From RUG14199 sp964629225 (GTDB lineage: Bacteria; Bacillota; Clostridia; Oscillospirales; CAG-272), in assembly GCA_964629225.1 (NCBI GenBank), contig CAZVQC010000024.1:1-28708 (forward strand): a DNA stretch of 28,708 nt. The letters are read 5' to 3'. The notes beneath the pieces were generated by a model. It saw nothing but the letters and a program-made list of their open reading frames with translations. It was not told where the DNA came from and did no database searches. A program made the position numbers and the translations under genes. This document shows positions 23,086 through 28,708 of this stretch, piece by piece (position 1 is the stretch's first letter; each line of letters starts with the position of its first letter).

Positions 23086-23480
23086 GTCTTTATTATAAGT
23101 TTTGAGAACAGTTTTTCGTTTTTTTTGACCTGTCTCCGCCTAAAAAAGGAAAAATCACCCCTTTTGTCACCCGAACCCGCACCGGATCCTTCGTCGGGGA
23201 GCGAAAGCAAAATACTTTTATGCTTTCGCCCGTGCCCCCTTTTCCGAAGCGCTTCGCTTTGAAGGCAGTATTGGGAGTCATCAAAAAGTCCCGTCCTTCA
23301 AGGCATCGTGAAAACTCCAACGGTTCCAAGATGGCAATACTTCTTTTTTTCTACCTCCCCCATGTTCGTTGCAAAAAGTGTGGGCTTCGCACTTTTTCCA
23401 TGGAAAAAGCGTTATGATCCGATCGCTTTCGCTGTAAAAAGTGTTGTAGCACCTCAATTTCGCAGTAATTTGCGAAAGAA
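23086..23480. other. Gene-free gap with hairpins
   Basis: No gene is supported in these 395 bases. The stretch holds a hairpin at 23374-23398 (AAAAAGTG pairing with CACTTTTT), an adjoining palindrome CTTTTTCCATGGAAAAAG and several AAGCGCTTCGCTTT-like repeats, similar in character to the other repeat-bearing gaps. Frames present have no ribosome sites. Confidence 0.55.
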
Positions 23481-23510
23481 AGGAGCCCCCTATCGGAGGC
23501 TCCTCTTTTT
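23481..23510. terminator. Terminator after the YidC-sulfatase fusion gene
   Basis: AGGAGCC pairs with GGCTCCT across a short loop. On the minus strand it is followed by TTTCTTTCG and on the plus strand by CTTTTTC. It lies about 30 bases beyond the stop at 23536. Confidence 0.75.
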
Positions 23511-23535
23511 CGGTCTGTGACCGATCATACTGAAT

Positions 23536-26310
23536 TCAGTTCGCCTTGTTTTCCGTTAAGATGCGATCACCTTCGTAGAAGGTCCAGCTGTTCATGTCTC
23601 TCATGTCCCCCTTCACGCTTGCCCAAGGAGCGGCGTGGAACTGAGTACCGTTGTTGGTATCGGTGCTGAATTCGAAAGATCTGATGACGTACTGGTCGTG
23701 AGCCGTCTTTTCATCGCTGTTTATCGCCTTTCCTGTGAAGGGATTGGTGGGAAAATCGATGAGGCCGGCTGTCGCGACGGTGGGAACGTCCGCATTGGTC
23801 ATGAATTCCTCGGAGGTGGTAAATCCGGTGCTTCCGAAGTCTTTGATCATGAGAAGAGGATGGTAGAGTCCCGTGTCCACATACTCACCGGATGCGGTGT
23901 AGGTGACTTCACTTGTGAAGCCGAGGTCACGTCCGTGGTCGGCAACAAGGATGATCCTCGTGTTGTCGTAGACGCCGATATCTCTCAGGTGATCAAACCA
24001 ATCTCCCAGTTTTATCATCGCCGCCATGTTGGTGTGATAATGCATCATCTGGGTGCCGGTCTCCATGTTAAGGCTCTTACCGTCAACGGTGAAGCGTTCC
24101 GTATGTGCCGCATCGTACTCGGTATTATCTACGTTCTGCCTCGGCACGTAATCCGGCTCGCTGAGAAGCATGGGCTCGTGGGTAAGGTCGGTGGTGAAAT
24201 ACATGAAGGTGTTGGTGCTGTCCTCGGTGGCCTTAGTCATAGAGGGCAGATTCAACATAACGTTGTAGGACTCCATGAATGATGAGGTCATGCCGGTGGA
24301 CTTGGACATTCCGTCCATTTCCTGGGGAGCGTAAGCGGCGCTCTCTCCGCTTGAGCTTGTCACCTGATTGTAGGTGCCGTCGTCGTAGATGGCAGTCTGC
24401 AGTGTCAGTGGCATGGACTTCATAAGTCCGAAGCAGAAGAAGTTACGCTTGTTGTTGTCGATGACTGCCTGCTTTTGAGATACATCACCGAACTTGCCTT
24501 TGGAAATGTAGGCATCGATATCCGGGTATTGGTCAAATACGGACAGATCCGAGATCCATTTGTAATTTGCGTACACCGGGTCGCTGACAGTGACCTTGTA
24601 TCCGCTTTCGCTGAACAGACGGGGCATCATAAGTATCGCCTCGTTCTGTTTCGACGCGAGGGATTCACCGTCCCTTTTGTTCATTTCCACCGGCGTGTAT
24701 TCGTACCCGCCGAAAAGGGTGGGGGTACCGAAGTTAGTAAAGCCGCCGAAGGAAAGGGTATTGGGATAATTTGTGAAGCCGTCAAACTTTTCAACTAGCT
24801 CGGGCTTTTCGTTGAAGATATAGGGGACGAACTCGCTGATGGCACGGTCAAGCATGATGACCATCACGTTCTTTCCCGTGGTGGAGAGGGTAAATGAGTG
24901 TATCTCGGATGCCTCTTCACTGTTTTCAATACTTGCGACGGACTCGCCCGCCTTCACCGTATTGACGGTGCCCATGCCTGCAAGAGCAAGGATAGTGACG
25001 GCAAGGATACCGGATGCCACCTTCTTGAACTTGATGACTACAAGGAGGAACACCGCTGCCACCGCCGCTAAAACGGCAAGGTTGATAAGCTGATCCGAAA
25101 AGTCGAACATCAACCCGTTATCAAACTTGAGCGTAGAGGAGATAACTCCAAGGTCCGTTCCAAAGAACATATAGTTGACTACCGCAACGCCGCAAAGTAC
25201 CCATACGGCTCTATCGAATATCACCTTGAATTTGTCATTCGCAAGCCAATAGAACACTCCGAACCATACGAGGAAGAATCCCGCCGCCATTGAGGCGGAG
25301 CTTACGATGTACCACAGGGGGTTGTGATAGTATGAGATATCAACGTACTCTTGAGGGGATGCGGCAATATATGCCGAGGGGATGACAAAGCCGATAAGGA
25401 CGGTCAAGAACAATCCGCCGAGGATAAAGAGCTTTTTGTTGGGAACGTAAGCTCTCTCTTTTGCGGGAGCACGGCGAAGCTTTCCGAGAAGAGCGGCGAT
25501 CCAAGGAAGCTGAAGTGCCGCGCCGATAAGGATAAGAAGGAGAGTTTTTCTTCCGGTTCCGTTGTAGAAAAGCAGTGCATAGACCGCAAATGCAACACCT
25601 ATAACGGCTGTCAGTACCCTGAGCACCTCCTTCGGGTGCTTCAGCTTGTAAAATATCGTCTTGACGAGGGAGAACACGTTGTTCAGCGTCCAGTAAAAGA
25701 CCAGCGCCGACGGCGACGTGTAGAGGAACACAAGGAAGAACAGCGCCATAGCGTAGAGCTGTATCTTCGTCTTGAGGGGATATCCCTTCAGATACAGAGC
25801 ACTTGAGATCACGTTAACAAGGGTCATGAGTATCGGAAGCAGATTAATGGCGATGCCGCCTATGACGATAAGGCCGTCCGGTGCCCCGAGATCCTTGATG
25901 GGACCGAAGGAAACGCCCTTCAGTATCTCAAGATGAGATAAGAACTGATAAGCCGCCATGAAGAAGGGGATCTCAAGAAGGAGAGATACCGAGCCGTTCA
26001 AAGCATTGGTGGGCTTGTAGTTGTTCTGCCTGTAGTAAGTCTGGAGGATCATCATCCTCTCGTCACCGGAGAAGGTCTTCTTAATATGAGCGACCCCTCG
26101 GCTCAGCTTGTTCTCGGTATCTCTTGCCGCCTCCTGCATGGCATCTGCACGTCTGTAGAGGGGCAACACGAGGATGTTCATAACGAGGCTCAAGAATATT
26201 ATCGAAAGCCCCGGGTGCTCGGTGTAGCTGTAGGCTATGTTGTAGATCACCTCAAAAGCGAGCTTGAGAGGGCCGATGATCAAATTTCCGAGAATAGAGA
26301 AGAATGACAT
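23536..26310 (-). CDS. YidC/Oxa1-like membrane domain fused to LtaS/sulfatase-like phosphotransferase domain
   Basis: This 924-residue protein has three parts. Residues 1-220 form a YidC/Oxa1 domain: GLSIIFLSLVMNILVLPLY (34-52), a basic cytoplasmic helical loop, LLEIPFFMAAYQFL (111-124), IKDLGAPDGL (138-147) and ALVFYWTLNNVFSL (202-215). Residues 229-450 add about six or seven membrane segments. Residues 478-924 are an extracytoplasmic alkaline-phosphatase-superfamily domain: NVMVIMLD (D488, metal), a Thr-rich GFTNFGTPTLFGG (T525, T529 or T531 as likely nucleophile), THEP (H711), VADHGRD (D791, H792) and YHPLLMI (H817). LtaS/MdoB-like enzymes with this domain move glycerol- or ethanolamine-phosphate from lipids. 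The conserved groove Arg of YidC is Asn45. The ATG overlaps the stop of a glycerophosphotransferase gene, pointing to wall or membrane glycerol-phosphate polymers. The activity is inferred. Confidence 0.9.
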   Translation of the reverse strand: MSFFSILGNLIIGPLKLAFEVIYNIAYSYTEHPGLSIIFLSLVMNILVLPLYRRADAMQEAARDTENKLSRGVAHIKKTFSGDERMMILQTYYRQNNYKPTNALNGSVSLLLEIPFFMAAYQFLSHLEILKGVSFGPIKDLGAPDGLIVIGGIAINLLPILMTLVNVISSALYLKGYPLKTKIQLYAMALFFLVFLYTSPSALVFYWTLNNVFSLVKTIFYKLKHPKEVLRVLTAVIGVAFAVYALLFYNGTGRKTLLLILIGAALQLPWIAALLGKLRRAPAKERAYVPNKKLFILGGLFLTVLIGFVIPSAYIAASPQEYVDISYYHNPLWYIVSSASMAAGFFLVWFGVFYWLANDKFKVIFDRAVWVLCGVAVVNYMFFGTDLGVISSTLKFDNGLMFDFSDQLINLAVLAAVAAVFLLVVIKFKKVASGILAVTILALAGMGTVNTVKAGESVASIENSEEASEIHSFTLSTTGKNVMVIMLDRAISEFVPYIFNEKPELVEKFDGFTNYPNTLSFGGFTNFGTPTLFGGYEYTPVEMNKRDGESLASKQNEAILMMPRLFSESGYKVTVSDPVYANYKWISDLSVFDQYPDIDAYISKGKFGDVSQKQAVIDNNKRNFFCFGLMKSMPLTLQTAIYDDGTYNQVTSSSGESAAYAPQEMDGMSKSTGMTSSFMESYNVMLNLPSMTKATEDSTNTFMYFTTDLTHEPMLLSEPDYVPRQNVDNTEYDAAHTERFTVDGKSLNMETGTQMMHYHTNMAAMIKLGDWFDHLRDIGVYDNTRIILVADHGRDLGFTSEVTYTASGEYVDTGLYHPLLMIKDFGSTGFTTSEEFMTNADVPTVATAGLIDFPTNPFTGKAINSDEKTAHDQYVIRSFEFSTDTNNGTQFHAAPWASVKGDMRDMNSWTFYEGDRILTENKAN

Positions 26311-27548
26311 TATTTTTTGCCCCCTTTCTCACTTGTGAGCTCATCGTATTTTGCAATGAGATAGTCGGCGGCACGAACGGCACCGTCTCCTTGAAATGCC
26401 CAGGTCTCATCCTTTACCCGGCGTCGGCTCTCGGCGTATTTCGGATCCTCGATGCAGGTATCGATGAGAGTCTTAAGGTCTTCCATGTTGTCCTCGGTAA
26501 GCTCTGCACCGAGGCGAGGCAGAGCGGACGTTGTCCAAAGAGGAGTGTCCATCCACCAAGCATCGTAAAGACTGATATCAAAGTCGGGATCCGTGTAAAT
26601 GACCGGCTTGTCGTTGATAAGAGAGAAATCAAAGATAACTCCGGAGAAGTCGGAGATGAGGATGTCGGAACGGCGAAGAACGTCAAAGTTGTCCGTGTCG
26701 CGGTTCCATTCCAACTGCTCCGATGCGGGATACTCCTTCATCAGCTTGTCCATAAGTTCGACCTCGGATTCAAAGGACTGAGGATGGGGGCGAACGATAA
26801 CGTGATATCCGGTCTTGAGAAGAACGTCAAGGATACGTCCTCCGTACACGCTGAATATGCCGCTCTTTCCCCATGTGGGAGCCAAAAGAACGGTACGGGG
26901 ATGCTCCGGAGCCGGACCTTCCTTCGCAAGCCTCTTCGCCATCTCATCCATGTAGGGGATGCCGATCATATGAAGCTCCTTTTCGTGAAGGGAGCGAAGG
27001 CTCTCAAGCGTCCTAATGTCCTTTGCCTGATAGTCGCCGGAGAGAAGGATGGAATCGTAATAGTCGATACCGAACATCCTGTAGAGAGTTACCTCGCTTG
27101 CGGCGTGAAGCATATGGACGTAACAGTCAACGTCCTTTGCCCGCTTCCACTGGTACACGTCAAGTCCCGGCGTAGTGGACAGCACTATGGTGGCATTCAG
27201 GAAGTTCAGCTTCGTAAATGACTTGTTGTCCTTTCCGATGCACTCGGCCTTCAGCCCCTCAATGTCGGAGGAAAAAGCCGGGTCGTCCTCGGATCCCGTG
27301 AGATAGAGCACTTCCTTGCCCCGACGGGACATTTCCCTCAGCACCGGCTCAAAGATCTTGAAATACCTCTTGTCATCTGAAAAGACAACAAAGGGTATCT
27401 TCTTGAGAGCGGCAACGGACTTGCCTCCCCCGATCTTGTATCTCAGTTTAATAAACAGCATCCTCACAGAGTAAAAAGCAACGCTGATCACGCCTATGAG
27501 AATGGTAAATAACATACTTCCCGTTCCGGGATCTATGTACATTCGCAT
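26310..27548 (-). CDS. CDP-glycerol glycerophosphotransferase family protein (TagB/TagF-like)
   Basis: The 412-residue protein transfers glycerol phosphate from CDP-glycerol to a growing polymer or lipid-linked primer on the cytoplasmic face. An N-terminal segment MYIDPGTGSML plus one TM (about 11-32) anchors it. The Glyphos_transf (PF04464) domain follows: LHAASEVTLY (137-146), LAPTWGKSG (212-220), VRPHPQSF (242-249, catalytic His region) and SDILISDFSGVIFDFSL (284-300). It is shorter than TagF polymerases, closer to primases or single-transfer enzymes. The ATG at 27546-27548 is chosen because GGAG lies about 10 bases upstream; an ATG 33 bases earlier lacks this. A good promoter precedes it. 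The stop codon shares a base with the YidC-sulfatase start (TAATG). Confidence 0.9.
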   Translation of the reverse strand: MRMYIDPGTGSMLFTILIGVISVAFYSVRMLFIKLRYKIGGGKSVAALKKIPFVVFSDDKRYFKIFEPVLREMSRRGKEVLYLTGSEDDPAFSSDIEGLKAECIGKDNKSFTKLNFLNATIVLSTTPGLDVYQWKRAKDVDCYVHMLHAASEVTLYRMFGIDYYDSILLSGDYQAKDIRTLESLRSLHEKELHMIGIPYMDEMAKRLAKEGPAPEHPRTVLLAPTWGKSGIFSVYGGRILDVLLKTGYHVIVRPHPQSFESEVELMDKLMKEYPASEQLEWNRDTDNFDVLRRSDILISDFSGVIFDFSLINDKPVIYTDPDFDISLYDAWWMDTPLWTTSALPRLGAELTEDNMEDLKTLIDTCIEDPKYAESRRRVKDETWAFQGDGAVRAADYLIAKYDELTSEKGGKK

Positions 27549-27597
27549 TTTTATTGTTCTCCGTATTCCTGCATAAAGCATTTTCTAGATCTATTGC

Positions 27598-27626
27598 ATT
27601 GTACCACAGTATTACCCGAAAATCAA
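27598..27626 (-). promoter_or_regulatory. SigA promoter of the glycerophosphotransferase/YidC-sulfatase operon
   Basis: On the minus strand TTGATT (27621-27626) and TACAAT (27598-27603) have a 17-base spacer, about 50 bases before the start codon. Confidence 0.85.
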
Positions 27627-27724
27627 TACCATCTCCACTATTCCCGCATACCGAACTGCCCACCGTTTTTAGTTAGCAAAAGAAACCTTTCTGCCTTTGC
27701 GCTCTCAAAAAAATGACAAAAAAG

Positions 27725-27755
27725 AAAAAAGGCTTGACGCAAAATGCTCCAAGCC
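27725..27755 (-). terminator. Rho-independent terminator of the small membrane protein gene
   Basis: On the minus strand GGCTTG pairs with CAAGCC around a 13-base loop, and a TTTTTTC run follows. It is about 100 bases past the stop at 27856 and shields the next promoter. Confidence 0.8.
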
Positions 27756-27855
27756 TCACCTTCTCAGCCGTCCCCGTGCGCTCCTTTCCAAATGGTTTTT
27801 TAGACTGCGCAAAGAATCGGGTATGATCTGCCTTGAACGCCGTAAGGATCTCTTT

Positions 27856-28125
27856 TCATTTCTTCAAATTCTTGAAGTAACAGACACTGTAGGTCTCAAG
27901 GAGCGCCGTCAAAGCATAGTAGACACCTCCGATAGTAACAGTGAGTTTCCCGCTGTTGTGAACGTTAAAACGCGGCATAGCTACCGTATGGATACAAGAT
28001 GCAAATGCGAACAGTGCGATCGGCACTATCCACGCAAGAACAAGAAGCAGAGTCTTCTTTGCCGACGTCTCGGTCACGGTATCCCGAAAGACAGCGTCGG
28101 CATCGAAAAACATTATCACTGCCAT
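27856..28125 (-). CDS. Small two-helix membrane protein of unknown function
   Basis: The 89-residue frame has a plausible ribosome site (GGGAGAGGTCATA before the ATG). Two hydrophobic segments (about 25-47, KTLLLVLAWIVPIALFAFAS and beyond, and about 60-83) are separated by a short polar loop (PRFNVHNSGKL), and the tail is basic (KNLKK). A terminator follows. No family is recognised. Gene status rests on the ribosome site, the sensible membrane topology and the terminator. Confidence 0.6.
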   Translation of the reverse strand: MAVIMFFDADAVFRDTVTETSAKKTLLLVLAWIVPIALFAFASCIHTVAMPRFNVHNSGKLTVTIGGVYYALTALLETYSVCYFKNLKK

Positions 28126-28338
28126 TATGACCTCTCCCGCAGTAAGAGAAAAAACGAATGCACCGTCCGAAATACTTCGAACGGGGAAAAGCGAAAATAG
28201 CTCTGCTTCCCAAAAGTGTTTTTGAGGGATCTTTTTTCAAAAATGCTTCTTACAAAAAAACCGTTCAAAGTTTTTTGAAAGGAGTGCGGTAATTCTTTTT
28301 TCAAAAAGAGGCTCACCGCAATAAGTCCCCCCTCTCCG
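28126..28338. other. Gene-free AT-rich stretch
   Basis: No gene is supported. The stretch contains repeated TTTTTTCAAAAA-type blocks (28220-28310) that can pair with one another and lies next to repeat R1 copy C. A promoter for the small membrane protein could not be picked with confidence. Confidence 0.45.
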
Positions 28339-28469
28339 CCCCGCGTCCCGCTTCTCGGTGAGCGAGGCGAGCATTCGGGAAGCGGGATCTGTGCGGTGCC
28401 TCTTCTTCATCCTTTCGTAAAACTCCATCCCCCGGCGGGCAAAGCGGTTGAAGGTCGCTTTGCAGTGCC
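28339..28469 (-). repeat. Dispersed structured repeat R1, copy C
   Basis: Inverted relative to copies A and B. On the minus strand it reads GGCACTGCAAAGCGACCTTC through CCGCACAGATCCCGCTTCCC to GAAGCGGGACGCG. The first stem is perfect here (GCAAAGCG/CGCTTTGC). The distal stem is CCCGCTTCCCG with CGAGAAGCGGG. Confidence 0.8.
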
Positions 28470-28482
28470 GTGTGAGGAAACA

Positions 28483-28511
28483 AAAATAGCCCGCCGATCT
28501 CTCGGCAGGCT
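28483..28511 (-). terminator. Rho-independent terminator of the gene cut by the right edge
   Basis: On the minus strand AGCCTGCCGAG pairs with CTCGGCGGGCT-like sequence (AGCCTGCCGA/TCGGCGGGCT) and is followed by ATTTTTGTTT. It lies 26 bases after the stop of the partial frame. Confidence 0.85.
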
Positions 28512-28536
28512 AAAACCATCAGCTCTAATGGGCGAT

Positions 28537-28707
28537 TCAGTCAATAGACTTCATCGTCGGGATTCCCACTGAGCGTGTCTCATACCCTGATTTAACCTCT
28601 CTTTTCCTGACTTCGTTAATCCAAATCGTTTTCATTAAAGTACATAACCTTACATAGATGATAGTCATAGGCTCGTTTTCTTCCGTTTCGGTAAAGGGTA
28701 GAGGTTC
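28537..28707 (-). CDS. C-terminal end of an unidentified protein, truncated by the window edge
   Basis: A minus-strand frame enters from the right edge and stays open for 56 codons to a TGA at 28537-28539. It reads EPLPFTETEENEPMTIIYV at the start and ETRSVGIPTMKSID at the end, with a basic middle (VRKREVKSG). A strong terminator 26 bases later supports it as a real gene end. A second frame is also open for about 32 codons here, so the choice is not certain. No family is recognised from the fragment. Confidence 0.45.
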   Translation of the reverse strand, partial: EPLPFTETEENEPMTIIYVRLCTLMKTIWINEVRKREVKSGYETRSVGIPTMKSID

Positions 28708-28708
28708 G

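Noticed and set aside
26304..27221. Plus-strand open frame (305 codons) opposite the glycerophosphotransferase gene
   Set aside because: It is antisense to a gene with clear catalytic motifs and has no ribosome site or promoter.

Overview
This window looks like a chromosomal segment of a Clostridia-type Firmicute, probably a gut lineage near Oscillospirales or Christensenellales. The inference rests on consensus SigA-type promoters, AGGAGG-type ribosome binding sites, a T-box leader, a yybP-ykoY riboswitch, a split (two-gene) transketolase and a CDP-glycerol (teichoic-acid-type) transferase. Species cannot be assigned from sequence alone. There is no CRISPR array, intact IS or prophage. The notable non-genic content is a set of dispersed hairpin-forming repeats and a group IIC intron remnant.

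Layout. 161-2407 (-) is comEC with a degenerate C-terminal metallo-beta-lactamase-like domain. 2470-3450 is gene-free and repeat-rich. 3497-7458 (-) is a manganese/calcium efflux unit: consensus promoter, yybP-ykoY riboswitch, mntP, a P2A-type cation ATPase, then a small glycine-periodic hydrophobic protein. 7700-8081 (-) holds tRNA-Arg(ACG), its terminator and the intron remnant directly behind that terminator. 8196-11646 (+) is a T-box(Trp)-controlled ABC importer (trpXYZ-like). 12137-15284 (+) holds an E2-acyltransferase-like protein lacking the usual catalytic His, then an overlapping cluster of a wHTH/ROK-like regulator, ruvX and a membrane-anchored GNAT. 15553-16986 (+) is an O-antigen ligase/polymerase-like protein. 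17113-18888 (+) is split transketolase. 18898-19340 is another repeat-rich gap. 19495-22520 (-) runs HAD phosphatase, ECF sigma factor, membrane partner protein and cytoplasmic sialidase-fold protein; the last three overlap by 4 nt. 22597-23001 (-) is secG with an acidic tail. 23536-27548 (-) is a two-gene operon for cell-surface polymer synthesis. 27856-28125 (-) is a small membrane protein, and the right edge cuts a minus-strand gene.

The most interesting system is the two-gene operon at 23536-27626: a CDP-glycerol glycerophosphotransferase-like enzyme translationally coupled (TAATG) to a 924-residue protein that fuses a YidC/Oxa1-type membrane domain to further membrane segments and an extracytoplasmic alkaline-phosphatase/LtaS-like domain. 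The Arg normally found in the YidC groove is Asn here. This suggests that the insertase fold has been recruited into glycerol-phosphate polymer assembly or transfer. Secondary points of interest are the riboswitch-linked pair of metal exporters, the ECF sigma operon ending in a BNR propeller protein, and at least four families of dispersed structured repeats.
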